A stretch of DNA of 64,000 bases. Source: Hydractinia symbiolongicarpus. Lineage: Eukaryota > Cnidaria > Hydrozoa > Anthoathecata > Hydractiniidae. The number at the start of each line of letters is the position of its first letter. Positions within the stretch are counted from its first letter, which is position 1. A program made the position numbers and the translations under genes. Positions 11,760 to 24,743 of the stretch are shown piece after piece. The stretch is from the NCBI RefSeq assembly GCF_029227915.1, contig NC_079888.1, positions 11,513,001 through 11,577,000 on the forward strand, written 5' to 3'. The notes under the pieces are model-generated. The model ran no database searches. It was not told where the DNA came from and saw only the letters and a program-made list of their open reading frames with translations.

Positions 11760-14700
11760 TGTTATAAAAACCCGGCGTGGAGTAAGAACGGGCATAAAAA
11801 TTCTTAAAGTCTTTCATTCAAGCCTTGATAACTCATTGCTTTTCTTTGTAACTTGTTTTTTTTATAAAAAATGTTAGTAACCTTTTCCATAATGGATGAA
11901 GAAAAGAGAAACTTTAAACTTTCTTTCATGGACATGTCACAATGTTGTGGCCCAATAGAGACTAAAAGCTGATGTTAATACACATGTGTTTTACACTCTC
12001 CGATGTTAGATGTCAGATTCAATGGATTGTCTGACACTTTAAGAGAAAAATCCTTAGCAACGTTGTCGATAAAGCAAGATTGTTTTTTCTCGCTTTCTAC
12101 GGCCAGCCCACAATATAGATAGACTGGTCTAATTGGAACAAATTTACATTGACGATAACGACATGATTTTTTTTTGCTCTTTGTTTCTTGTACCTTTGTG
12201 TATTTTGCAAGATTATATTTTTTTTTAAAAAAAGAATCCCAATTTAATACGCAAGCATCACCGCGCATGCGTGGAAATTGTGTAAAATCAGGACGAATAT
12301 ACGAACGTTTATATAAGTAACCTGATAGTTCTCGCTAATAAATTATAAAAGCCCGCTAAGACACAAAGAGATGGATTTTGGACAAAATAATTTTATTGTG
12401 CACAAAGAAAAACAACAACATTAACATCAACAAACGTAAACAAATCGTTGTTCTCAATCTGAACTGATTTAAGATATCCTCTCGGATATTCATTCACACT
12501 CTTCTTTAAAAAATGGCACGAGTTCAACAAAGAATCAAAATATAGTCAAGAAGTGTCTGTGTAGCATATTTGAAATTTTGTCCTATGCAATAATAATTCT
12601 TAAAAAAACCGCACCATCCTTTCTTTTAGCCTCACACTTGAGTATTTTAAGTAAACAATTATAGCAGAATATTTGTCCTATTTCAAAACAACAAAATTCT
12701 TCGATTTTTAAAGTGCATAGGTATTTTTAAAAGTAAAAATTAAACAATAAAAGTTTAAGAAAAAAATAAAAAATCAAATTTATCTTTGTTCTTTATGTAT
12801 TTCTGCATAATTAAAAAAGGTTTAAAGGGGGACTCCAGTAAAAATCACTTTTTTCTTTTTTGATTTATACGTACTGAGAAAAGCATAATAAATAAAAAAA
12901 AACTTACTTTACTTGTTTTCCTTATTTAAAATTGTTGTACTAGCCTTTGCATATTCAATTTTTTTCTCATAAAAAAACAGACAGGCGCGATTTCATTTAG
13001 GACTGGACCCGCTAAAATTCAAGAAACTTTTGACGTTAGGTAAGAGTTAGGTTTGCGATGACTGGTTACAAAAAAGAAACAATCATACATCAAATTCAAG
13101 CCAGTGAACAAACTAAAAAAGAAAAATATTAAGTTGCACATTTTAAAAATCAGCGAAGCGTGAAGCTTTTTGTTTATAAAAAATATTCAGGATGGTTGAG
13201 AATAGCGACAAAAATAGCATAGATTTACCTTTTCAAAGAAAAATAATGTCGGACAAAAATAGTGATTTTTAAGAGAATATTCTGTCCGACGAATTACATA
13301 CTATGATACACTAGGAGAAATAGACTTTATACCTCCAGGGATACACTTCTCTAACAATAATATAATAATAATAGCCGTTGTCCGTCTGTCTGTTTGTACT
13401 ACGCACAAAATCTTGATGCAACAAATATCAAAGGTGATATAGTTTTATCGACTTTGCTGTGACGGGCAAACTCTGGACTTTCCACGGGCTAACGACTGGT
13501 ATTTTTTAATGCGCAACCAACGAATAAGTCACTTTAGTGCTGATATGGTAAATTTTAAGCAACTTTAGTGCTCAGGGGCTTATGGCAGCTGTGAACTTTT
13601 GGTTTATCAAATAGGCAATTTCGAGTCATATTTTATGCAAAGGCATTTTTGCCTCACGCACTGAGAGAGTCCGATTTGTTATTAATCTGATTAGCATTGC
13701 AACAGAGGACTGGAGCTGGTTACATTTGTGGCGGGAAAATATAAATAAAAGTTAGCGGCCAAGTAAATTAAAGCAGCAAAAAAAATCACCTCGCTTCTTT
13801 GGATAGATACTTGGGAGAAAACATTTAACTTTTTTTCATTCTTAAATTATTTCACACCACACAAAAAGGAAAATACCATTTGCATAAAGTTTATACTTTT
13901 TTTTTTTAAAAAAAAAATTTAACTTGATTTAAAATAATTTGGTAGATCAATACTGTGCACCGTTTCTTAAGAAGCAACACAGATCATTTTTAAAAAAATT
14001 GAGAATAACTAAGAAACTCGTGTCGCATAGTTTTTTAAGAATCTTTTTAATTTCTAAAATCATCTATACGCATTGCTTCACTGGAAGCATGTTTTATTTT
14101 GAGAAACATAATCGCTTCTAACAACTATGCCCACTTTTGGCGGGAAGCGATGTCTCAACGGGGAATGCGATTGGTTAACAACGGTTTAGTGATTATTTAT
14201 CTTTTGGCTATACTACATTAATAACAACATGTTACTCTTACACCATTAATTGAATTTTTTAAAACAATGTACTGGCTATTTTGTATGGGAAATAAGTGTT
14301 GTTTGGCTTGTAATGGCGTCATAAAGCATTTTTAATCCGGTCATATTAGGTGGCTTACAGTAAAAGTATAAAGGATACAACAAGGTTTCGAGTTAATCGG
14401 ATAATAATTAATTTTTGCAAGAAAATACACTTATCAGGCTTTTGATCTTTTTTAACAAAACTATCTGTGTAGCTTTTTTTGTTTCTACAAATAATGGCTT
14501 TGCGCGCAAATGAGACATACAATCCAGCTTTTAATTATGGCTGCAAAAATTTGAAAATTGCTGCTTCGCTGGTTTCTAAATTTTTTATAAAAGTAATGCG
14601 GACGTTCAAACGAAGTGAGAAAAGAAATTTTACATATTTCCGAAGCTTTAAAAATAGAAAGTTTAACGTGAACATCGTATGCATAAGAAAATTGAATGTC

Positions 14701-14974
14701 AAATGTTTTAGAATAAGTCTTTTATATACTGCGTAGGAAGAAAAAGTAAAGATTATGTTGTTAGTTGTAAGAAAAATATTTTTATGCATTGTCATTTCTT
14801 GTGTAGCTACTTCACGTTTTATAAACAATATTTTTTTTTTAATTTTTCTTTAGTGAATTATTTTTTTTATAAAATTATTTAATTTTATAATTAATTTTTC
14901 TTATTTAATTTGGACAAAAAGTTCACTTTATACGTTAAGATTAACCGGTAAATTTTGTTTTCGAACGTAGACAG
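11760..14974. other. Non-coding AT-rich stretch
   Basis: No supported exon. A short stretch near 13360-13400 (GTCCGTCTGTCTGTTTG) resembles the start of the Helitron-like family seen near 44557 and 62211 and may be an old fragment. The other open frames here are short, AT-driven and lack splice context. Confidence 0.45.
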
Positions 14975-15045
14975 CAATTCGAATCGAAGCATAGAATTCG
15001 ATTTTGCAATTTCCTTAACAAAAGCCCGCGCAAAATTGTGGAGAG
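14975..15045 (+). other. Weak candidate exon or 5' UTR exon
   Basis: An AG acceptor (GAACGTAGACAG) and a good GTAAGG donor bracket 71 nt of less AT-rich sequence that are open in two of three frames. It could be a non-coding first exon of the downstream gene. I cannot show that it is coding, and short open frames of this length occur by chance. Confidence 0.2.
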
Positions 15046-15661
15046 GTAAGGCAAGACTGCTAAAGTTTTTTTCCAGTGCTTGTTGTTTTTTGGTAGGTTA
15101 AGTTTATTTATTTTCAAAAACCCTTTCTTTATATGTTTTATGCTCTGGTTTTATTTAATGTCTTGTGCAAAAATAAAAAAGAGTTTGAAGCGAAGGATTC
15201 GTGTAAACTAATCGAGTTGGCTGGCCAACTTTTTTTGCAAAGCGTATAATAAAACTTTGTTTTGAAAATCAAACAGATTATTTAGGACCAAGGAGCAGTG
15301 AAAAAGCAAGTTTTAAAAAGTTTTGTTTTGTTTGGTTACATATTTAACTAGCTAGCTAACTGGATAGCTTTCTGTTTTTGGCTATCCTGAATTAATTCTT
15401 CTTGCTAAACTAGGACAAAAACGATATTATGAAAACCTTTTTACTTGACATTTTTAAAGTAAAAACTACTGGGAATTTTTCACTTAATACTTCTTTTTTC
15501 CTTTTGCATGTCTGAACTCGTAATTTCTGAAAAAAATTTAACTGAAAATTAAACATATTCTGAAACATAACGAATGCGGAAGTCGTTGGTCCTCAGACTT
15601 AACGAATGCGTCAAAATTACTCTGCCGACATTTCTTTTCGGTTTTCGTTTCGTAAATAAAC

Positions 15662-15671
15662 ACCGGAAGTG
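15662..15671 (+). promoter_or_regulatory. ETS-type motif in a CpG-containing patch
   Basis: ACCGGAAGTG is a canonical ETS/GABP recognition sequence. It lies in a patch (about 15560-15700) with several CpGs, unusual for this AT-rich window. Such sites are common in animal promoters. No transcription start was demonstrated. Confidence 0.25.
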
Positions 15672-18600
15672 AGAACCATGTTTTAAATTTAGCGCGACAA
15701 AAATATCTGGACGAAAATATTTCAATTATGCTATGTTCAATCTTTCAAAAGCGTTTCTGACTTTTCTTAAGTGTCTGCTTCGCACATCGCACAAAAAATA
15801 CGTGCTTCTAGCATCACCAAGGTGGAAGTAGAATAGAAATATTTATCTACCCAGCTTTTTCTGGTTAAAATACTGAATTTAAGAAAGTATTTAGAAAATT
15901 TCGCCATTTTCGAATTCGTTTATGTTAATTTATAGCATGCAAAAAGCTATATTGTGCATTTGGACTGTTTTAATCTTGGATCCAGCAGGATCGTAAAAGA
16001 TTGACTGGCAAAATTTCGCGAGAGATAACTTTTGTGACGATGTTGCGGTGTTCGACATTTTGAAATTTTATTACATCTTATTAATAGCATGACTTGTGAC
16101 ATTAGTTCCTCAAAACCTTAGTCGCAGTTTACATGCAATTATTAATCGAATCTAATTTGATAATTACTAACTGTTGTTGTTGTTACTACTCGTGCTGTTT
16201 TTTAATACATAATTGATTGCATGTCTTTTCCGAAGCATCAAGAGTATTGACATTTTGTTGTACCTAGAAAGGTGTGGTTGACGTGAGAGTGGATAAGGAA
16301 TTCGAATTTAGTATATAAACCATATCAAGGAGGATTTTGGGTGTGATGACACGAATATTAATAGTGCGTAAGAATCAAACCAGCTGATCTTTGTATTTTC
16401 TTTGGTGTGTATGGTTGGCTGTAAGTGGGTGGAGCACCAGTGCACGTTTTTTTAAAAAAAACATCCAAATTTTTTATAACAATGTTATTCAAACAAATTG
16501 TTCAATACACTAAGAAGTTATTAATTGAGGTTGAAATAATTCTTATTGCGTGTTTAGCTAAAGAACCTTTTTAAAAAAAAATACCAACTTAAACTTTTTA
16601 AAAGCTATACAGAACTTCTTTTTTATTTTACTAAAACGGTTATAAGTAGTTGCAAAGTTCCTGTCTTGTAGGTCATATAAGAAAATCGTATTTTTTTTCT
16701 GTTGGGTTTTTTTCATTTCCATTGTATCTTACTTTATTTCCATCTGACGTTTTGTCTACTGTAAGACTACTGTATATCAATGACAAATCAGACACAGTAA
16801 ACATCACAAGATGATGTTTCATGTGGGAAGTGTAATAAACTAGGTACCAAATATATGTTGTGATTACTAGCGGGACCAGCTTAACATTTTCCTTTATTTT
16901 TTAATTAAAACATTGTCTATCTTTGCTAACTTAAAGTATTTCCTAATTTTAAAATTTATCTGTGATTTTATAAGATACGGTCACCAATTTCTTCCTTTTA
17001 AGAAATACGATAGTTTAGTCTATTTAGCAGCTTCATTTAATTCTTAAAGGGGATAACCAGGGTTTAAGTGGAAACACTTGCATGACACTTTACGCGTCTT
17101 TTTTTGGCCTTAAATATTCTCGTTGTTCTTCCAAAAATTAGGGAAATATATATGACCAAATTTATGGATGATGATGGATATTTAAAGGAATGGAAGAAAT
17201 AGATGATGTTGAAGTTATCTTATTTGTAAAAACATTATGTATACTAACACAAAGGAAGAAATAACTTTTCTAAATAACTGATTTTATAATCTAGAAAAGA
17301 TTCAGGCTGACTAGCTACGTTCTGATGTTCTTAATTATAGCCAAAATCTAAGCCTCAACGTTCTTGCAAACTAGATTCCTATATATAAAAAACGGGCAAG
17401 CACGTAAATAAATTTCTCAGTCTTTTTAATTTACGTTTAGCAAGCTGCGAATAAATCCGTATACTGTGGACTTTTTTGGAAAAAAGATTTTTAAGAATAC
17501 GCTTTATAAGAATATTAGGCTGGTATTTTATGTTAAAAGCAATAGGTCTATTGTTTAGAACAACAGAAAAACAAGATCAGCCTTAAAATTTCGGTATTAT
17601 TCTTATAAAAAATCGTGTATTGAGAGTCAAAACTGAAATCTAAAGAGCAGGTTTAGGCTAAAATCTAAAGAGCAGGTTTAGGCTAAACAAACGATATCTT
17701 CGCCAGGTGTCTGTTTTTTTTATATATATGTTTTTCTCCTTCTTACAACTTTTAAGTTTGTTTTTTCTTTAAATTCGAAAATTAATAAAATTGTTTCAGA
17801 GAAATCTAATGATCTACTTTTTGAAAACTATCAAACTTCACTTCTTTGAAATCTGTTAGAAAAAGGTAGCGTTTTCTTTTCTCCGCTATATTGAAAGATA
17901 GAAAATAAAATTGCAAAACTCATTCAGTTTCCTCAGGACCATTTACTCTTTTGAGAAGGAGAATAAAAAGCACGTACGTTTTTCTGTTAGCAGAATAACT
18001 ATACTTTTTATTTTTTTACAAAAATTTGACGAAACATGGGTCGCCAGGTGGGGCACACCACTTTTTTGCTCGATTTTTATTTTTTGTTAATTAGATTATG
18101 GTCCCAGCAAAATTGCGAATGGTTGGCAATAGAAAAATGCAACTTTAATTCATAAACATTTGTCACAAACGTGCGCTTTGCCTTTAAACTTTTGTGCGCA
18201 GTATGGTCAGTGATGTCCTGATACTCTATTTTTTTTGCTTTAATTTGCTTCTGCAAGTTTTTCATGCATTCCATACACAACTAAGGTTTAGTCCAGCACT
18301 TAAAGTTCTTTTTTATTATTTCAGCACTAAAAGTATTTTAACTGTTGTTTATGTGAGTCTTTTTATTAAACCAAAAGTACACAGATGTTATAATTTTCGT
18401 TTACTATTTTTTTATTCATTTTTAATAATTTTTTTATAGTTGCTAAAGTACAAAGCCGAACACAAAAATGTGCTAAAAATTTACCATCCCAGTCTAGTGC
18501 AAAACAATAGTACATGAACCAATCCGGAGCACGAAGGCTAAGAATAAGAAAGGCTATTATTATTTCAAACCCTTCATTCTGTATTCTATTGTAGGTCGTT

Positions 18601-20039
18601 AGGTTCCTGGCGCAATCTTAATTTTAAAGTTGCTATCTCAGAAAAATAGCCATTATTTTCCTATAAAAATAAGACTAATTTTTTTCCCTTCGAATTTTAT
18701 TATGACTTTTCAAGATTATAATCCCTTATATTTATTATGTTTAGTTTCATTTTTTTAACCTTTTTTATTTAAAAACTTTATAACAGGTCAGCCAGCTAAA
18801 ACATGTAACATCAACCATAACATATGAGAACTTTTTAATTTATTAAAAAAATCAGCAATGTTACATCCATGGTCTCGTTTTGATAAGTGAATTATGTTTT
18901 GAAAAATGAAATTAGAAAGTGTTATTAATTGTGTTAAGACATCTAATTGTGTTTGTGTGTTCGGTTATTTTTTTGTTTCGTCAAGGTTTCATACAACCGA
19001 AAATTGTCGTGAATGAAGTAACAGTTTCGTTGTTCTCGGAAAGCGGTTAAATATAACCGAAAGCTACGCGAGTTTTAACGGGATAAAACACAACTCTTTT
19101 GTAAAAAAAGAAATAATAATAATCATAATACTAAAAATGATGTAGTGTTTAGATCTTAACCCCTCCCACCACGCGGAAAGGCAAATGCATTTTGGCTGCT
19201 GTAACGCGTAGATCTATCCCACGTCCCTACAATTTTAGTTCATTTCCTTGTGTCTTGTCTCCTAAAAATGCAACTAGCAAAAGGGCTTACTTTTTACCCT
19301 AAATTAGCATCCATATTTTTGCATCAGTATATTTTTTACTACCAATTTAAGAGTTTTTAGGAAAATGTTCTTAAGTAGAAAAATTGTAATTCTCTTAACC
19401 ACTGCTCAAGGTACACGCGCGAGATGAAAAGATTAGACAAAAAACATCGCTGAATCGCCTTCAAGGCGCCTGTGTATTATACATCAAGTTTGTACGGTAT
19501 GTTTTACATTGTCTTACACGTGTTAAACAATAACATACATAAAAAATCGTGTTCGGTACTTTACACAAAATGATTTTCAATATGGCTTCTCAGAATGCGT
19601 TTGTTTATACGGATCGTATCTCTTCGGAGAAGTAATTGCTAAGCTATCAAATCTCTCACTAAAAGTATATATATACGATGAAACAGCATTTTGCTCAAGG
19701 ATAGCTCGAGTTGAAAGAAACAAGTTTTTTTTACACGTCATCCATATATTAGTTTTTGTGGTTGTCACTAGCTAGCTAGCTCATGCAAGTAAGATCGTCG
19801 ACGTATTCATCAAAATCCACTCACATTCAAACCGTACATTCTATTGGAGGGGCAGCTTTCTTGTGGTGTATTATCGTAGTTAGATAAGCTTTAGGTAGCT
19901 AACTAGCTAGCTTAACCAAAAAACTAACACTTCTGACGTTTAAGATCTTCCTTATTGTATGGAGCCTCTTTGATGGTGACCATCCTGGATGACAGTGAGT
20001 GCAATTATAAATCATGACAATGTTCACTGGCCACATACC
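15672..20039. other. Non-coding AT-rich stretch
   Basis: No supported exon. It holds a perfect 25-bp duplication at 17636 and several GCTAGCTAG words near 19770-19910. A short open frame at about 17142 (MTKFMDDDGYLKEWKK then stop) has an acceptor-like start but no partner and is not called. Confidence 0.45.
17636..17685. repeat. Perfect 25-bp tandem duplication
   Basis: The unit AAATCTAAAGAGCAGGTTTA plus five bases occurs twice with no mismatch (17636-17660 and 17661-17685). Perfect identity suggests a recent duplication. No function is apparent. Confidence 0.85.
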
Positions 20040-20084
20040 ATGCCAAGAAGATTTTATTTAAACCCAGTGAACAACTGGAAACAG
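20040..20084 (+). CDS. Candidate first coding exon encoding a SNAG-like N-terminus
   Basis: An ATG with A at -3 opens 15 codons, MPRRFYLNPVNNWKQ, ending at a codon boundary before a CAG|GTACAA donor. The first seven residues resemble the SNAG domain (consensus roughly MPR-S/G-FLV) found at the extreme N-terminus of Snail, Gfi1 and INSM1, where it binds the LSD1 (KDM1A) corepressor. Phase 0 fits the exon at 24701, which in turn fits 42190 in phase 1. A spliced product would be about 1075 residues starting with this peptide. Seen: ATG, open frame, donor, phase. Known: SNAG position and partner. Inferred: that this exon is used and that the peptide works as SNAG (Arg at position 4 and Tyr at position 6 are atypical). 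Two upstream out-of-frame ATGs lie just 5' of it. Confidence 0.45.
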
Positions 20085-23000
20085 GTACAAAACTTCTCTT
20101 CTTTTTACCACATCTAAAAGACAAATTTGTGAATTTAGGTAGCTAGCTACTGTTAATGTAGCTAGCTAAGTTTGGTGCATTAATGTTTTTATTCAAGGCA
20201 TATTGTTTTTTAATCTAAGGTTCACTATGTTTAATTTCTTAAATTAGGATTTAAGATTATGCTATTAATATTTTAATTTTGTCATAATTTCTTAATATTT
20301 GTCCAACCAGGTTTTAAGTTATTGTGCAAGAACTGTTTGAAATCACAATCATAAAGCCTAATAATGCAGTGTTGTTTGTGTAAAAGCTTTCTAGTTTGGT
20401 ATTTCATCAGCATGTTTGACATATTTTGAAACTTCTACACTGCATTCATCTATTTTTCAACACTAATTATTTTTATCAATTATTATTTCTATCAATTACA
20501 TTTAGTTCTTTTCTTAATTCTCCTTGTACTCCTTAATACTATATTGATAAACTTAATTTATGTATATCTATATATTTAAGTTGTTTTATTTATTTATTTA
20601 TTTACTATACTCAATGTAATGCTCAATAAGTGTGTTAAGAAAACAAACTTACTGTACTAAAAGCTAATATATATTTAAAACAGATTGTGTTCTGCTAGTT
20701 CAACTTTTTTTACATTTGCATACTTTTTATTACCATTAAGTCACCAGTATCAAATATTAGCAGGCTCAAATCCTACATCTTTTTTAAAAAAATTGAAATC
20801 ATTCAGGATTGATCTATTAGCATTATTTTTTATGTCTATTTTTTATGTCTATTAAGAATAATAATTTTAAGTCATTTAAAAATCATTCTCTTGCGGCTCA
20901 AAATTCAAAATTCTTAATTACTGAAGGTTTTAGATAAGTTTTTTCAAATTGTTCTTGCTTTTTCTATAGGATATATATATATCCTTGCTTCATAACTTAA
21001 TGTATTCTTGTGTTTATGTATCCTGAAAAATGCTGCTATTCCTTGTGTTTGTTTTGCATGTATAATTTTATGCTCAGGCTTTTTTTAAAAAAAATTAGTG
21101 AGCACACATCAGATACTTTAGTCATCCATGCATGTCTGATAAATAGGTCAACTAATTTTAATTGCATGTGATATTGACAGCACACATGTACATGATTTTA
21201 CATGTAGTGGGTTCATTCTATTGTAATCCTCTCTTTATAAGCTTGAATTAAAATATATGTTACTGAGGTAGTCACATAAAATTTATCCTAATAATATTGA
21301 CCCATAGATATGAAAATAAATTAAATAATATAAATTTAAGGAATAAATAATCTACTGCCATAATTGACATATTTTTTTCTTTGCTTGAAATCCTTTTATC
21401 TTCATTCCTCATTTATTTTTAAGTTATATTTTTTTAATTTAATTGGCTCATTTTTACACTGTTGTAACACATGTTTTTTAGTCGCTTGTATGCAATAATA
21501 TTTAAATTGAATTGAATTAAAGATTGTTTTTTTTTCTCCATTAATTTTCACTGTATATAACAGAAATAACCTGTGCATAGGGTTTAAAAACACAAACATA
21601 AAAAAATAACGACATATCTAATCCAAATATATAAAAGTTTCCCTACTACTTTTGTTTGTTGTGTTATTTATATTTTGAAGTTGTTTTGACACAAAGACCA
21701 TACAAGTAGACACCTAGATCCTGTTACAATAATGTTAAATATGTTGTTTTGAATCGTTCGATCAGACAAAGTGTCAATATTTTGGTGTCAGAACCGAAGT
21801 AGTTGAGTAGTTTTAGACAAAAATAAAAACATATTAAAACCAAAAAATAACATTCCAAACAGCAAAAATAACTTGTTTTGAACAAACGTAAGTAAACAAG
21901 TCTGCTACTCAATGCTGTGTTGTGTAAACCACAGCCAAGAAAACGTGAAGCTTTTAGACTCGAAACTGAAAGTGTTTTTAAATTAAGTCACACTTTCAAA
22001 GAAATCCATGTTTGTATTATTAAAAGAATTATGAGCAATGTTTAAAGACATTTTGCTAACAATTCCAACTAAATAATTTTTGTGTCGCCAAGGTAACACT
22101 TTCAATTTAATTTTTCATTGGTTTTGTTGCGTCCCCACTTGGTTATATTTTTTGGAATCATATAATCTTGTATATTAATAATAAAACACTTTTCTGTATA
22201 TAGTTGGCCAGGTCACTGTTGTTTTGGTTCAAACACAAACTGAAAAACAAATAATAAACATTCTTTGATCTTTACCTCTGACAATTCACATTAGTGTGGT
22301 TAATAAGATCTTGTTTATTTTCCTTGGCTGTCTTCCAGTTCCCTTCTAAAAAATCCAAATAGAAAACAAACAATATATACATACATAACACACTCAAATA
22401 GATTGTTTTTAGCAAAAAACTGCCCAGGTGGAGTTTATTTTGCAGATAAATACAGTAGTTCAAAATTCAAAGTCTGTTTAGTCAGTGGAAGTTTAAACAA
22501 ATGTTTACATGTTTGTTATTGTTTCATAGATATTTTTTGCACTCAAAAACAAGTAGTAGCGGATGTTTTAAATGCTGTAGCAAAATGCACATGGTGCTGC
22601 CAAGTACACAATATTGGGTGGGCCTCTATACAGTATGCTAAGAATTAAGGTTCAAGACCAATTAAATTAAATTCATTTGAATTGAGTTATCATGTTAAAT
22701 CAAACCTAGTATGTTGTGATATTCCGCTTGGTATGAAAGTGCAGCTAAACTAAAATCTAAAAATTAAGAAGTAATGGTGACCCTAACTAAATTGTCTAAA
22801 TATGTCATGTTGTATCCTAACTAAACCTTACTGGAGTGCAGTTATTTATGCATTTTGTTAATTACTTCACTTATGGGCAGTCAACATATTTAACTGAATG
22901 GCAAGTAAAGATGACATAAAGACTTTGTTAACATGGTTTTTGGTAAAAGCAAAAACAGCTTTATGTTATTTGAATATGAAAAAAAATGAAGAATCAACCA

Positions 23001-24700
23001 AACCTCCATATTTTATACTAGTAAGTATTCTATTGGTGCAGAAGTGGGAAAAAATAATAAAAACTGGATTTCATAAACCTTGCCAGCAGTATAAATAGTA
23101 ACCTAGGAATCCCAGACTGCCTTAAAAATACACTGACCTTCACCTAAAAAACCACATTGTTTCCCGGATCATAGAGCTTTAATAGCAGAGAAATAAAATT
23201 TACCATTGTCACTGGTTAAACATAAAAATATAACAGACACATATGCACTCCCTAAGATATATAAAAAGCCATTAAATGAAGCATAAGGTTTTTGAAGAGT
23301 TTATATTTACATTGCAGTTGGCTTAAAAAATGGTGATATTGTACTTGTTTCATGCCAACTCTTATTGGTATTATTTAACAATCATACTTTTATCCTTTAC
23401 TAAAAAACTGTCTAAAATACTTCCTAAGCACGTTTTGTATGCAGCATGACCGCTGTCTGATTTTCACCTCAGTTTACACAGTGCAAAATTTTGATAGCAC
23501 GGTTTGGGAGTAGTGCGGAAAAATCATTGTGCTGGCTGCAACTTTTTTTCACTGAAAAAAAAACATAAACTCATGAGCGGGAACCACTTTTTTTTTGAAA
23601 AAAAATATAGGGCTAAATACACTGTGTAATTATAAGTTTGTATGACAAGGACCATCTTAAAATCTTTTTGTTCATGTATTCAGAGAGCTGAATACATCCA
23701 GAAACTTGCATCAATGGGTAATTTGCAAAACTTGATTCTGTGAAAGGAGCTTGCTTAAGGGAAATTTGGTGTTGAAAACCTATAAGTTCCAATCAAGAAA
23801 TGAAGACATTTATTGTAGGTAGAAGAAGTAGCTATGTGTGACTGTTTTTTAAGTTTAATATAGTCTGATAAATAGCTCACTACGAAAAGCATTGTCGTAC
23901 ATATTTTTTGTTTATTGTTTTACATGATTTATGTATGGAAGTGGAGGCAAATTATATCTACTTTTGTTTAAAATATGCATATTGCTATAATAATCCAGAT
24001 AGAATCATATTGTTAAAAAAGAAGACTTAATTACCTTCTTTGATTTATGTTTAGGAATATGTTCATTCAAAATTGCTAGAACTAGGTTTTTTATCTTTTT
24101 AAAATTTAGCTGATTCTTTTTTTTTATTTCGAGCTTGTCAGATAGACTTATAAAGTATTTGTTAAAACACAGGGTGTTGAAAATACTTCTTTGGTTGAGC
24201 ACTGAAACTGTAATCTTGCAAGAAAAATTATGCGCTTAAAAATTTAAACAGGTATATCTTGCAATATTTCAAGGGCTAATTTTTTACTTTTTTAGATTTA
24301 GCATGAATTTTACATAAATTTCTCTCAGTTAATAGATATTTCTTTGTATTTATGGGATGCACACTCTTGATTAAAGCATCTTATTATGAGTTGCACAAGT
24401 ATTGTGTACAAGCATTTTCAATTTTGAAAGCTGATGTGGACGTTTTTAAACTATGTTTCTTCTAAATTTTTAACATTTCTAACTCTACAAAGTGTATAAA
24501 TTTTATTAAGAAAAAAAAAACAAAAGAAACCAAAAGATTATTTTTGTAAATACATTCTTTTACATAGAAATCAAGCCATTTACATGCTGGTGAACACCCT
24601 ATCACGATCCTAAGCACTTAGAAAGGATTACCATTGTTTTATTTTATGCAGAATGGTTGTACACTCCTCCACATTGATCTTTATGTTATTGTTTTAATAG
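20085..24700. other. Non-coding AT-rich stretch (putative intron)
   Basis: Nothing beyond simple AT-rich sequence and short chance ORFs was recognised. If the 20040 and 24701 exons are joined, this is one intron. Confidence 0.45.
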
Positions 24701-24743
24701 GTGTCGGAGACAAATAATGCATGCTTATCATTATCATCATCAG
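24701..24743 (+). CDS. Candidate 43-nt internal exon (Ser-rich linker)
   Basis: A pyrimidine-rich acceptor (ATTGTTTTAATAG) and a CAG|GTAAAT donor bracket 43 nt reading VSETNNACLSLSSS plus one base. It starts in phase 0 and ends in phase 1. It therefore accepts both upstream candidates (10289 and 20084, phase 0) and feeds exon 42190 (phase 1, completing GAT), giving the smooth acidic run ...SLSSS then DEEHDEGEPD before the C2HC finger. The Ser/acidic junction looks like a casein-kinase-2 type patch. The call rests on splice sites and phase only. Confidence 0.5.

Noticed and set aside
11975-12268. 97-codon - strand open frame
   Set aside because: No recognisable motif and composition driven by AT-rich sequence; no splice or transposon context.
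14479-14828. Overlapping + and - strand open frames of 85 and 97 codons
   Set aside because: Phe/Lys/Arg-rich translations of low-complexity AT DNA on both strands; no support for either.
17142-17202. Short frame MTKFMDDDGYLKEWKK with an acceptor-like start
   Set aside because: Ends in a stop after 19 codons and has no upstream exon of the right phase, so it is probably chance.
22403-22648. 81-codon + strand open frame with several Cys
   Set aside because: Cys positions do not form a known pattern and no splice or repeat context supports it.
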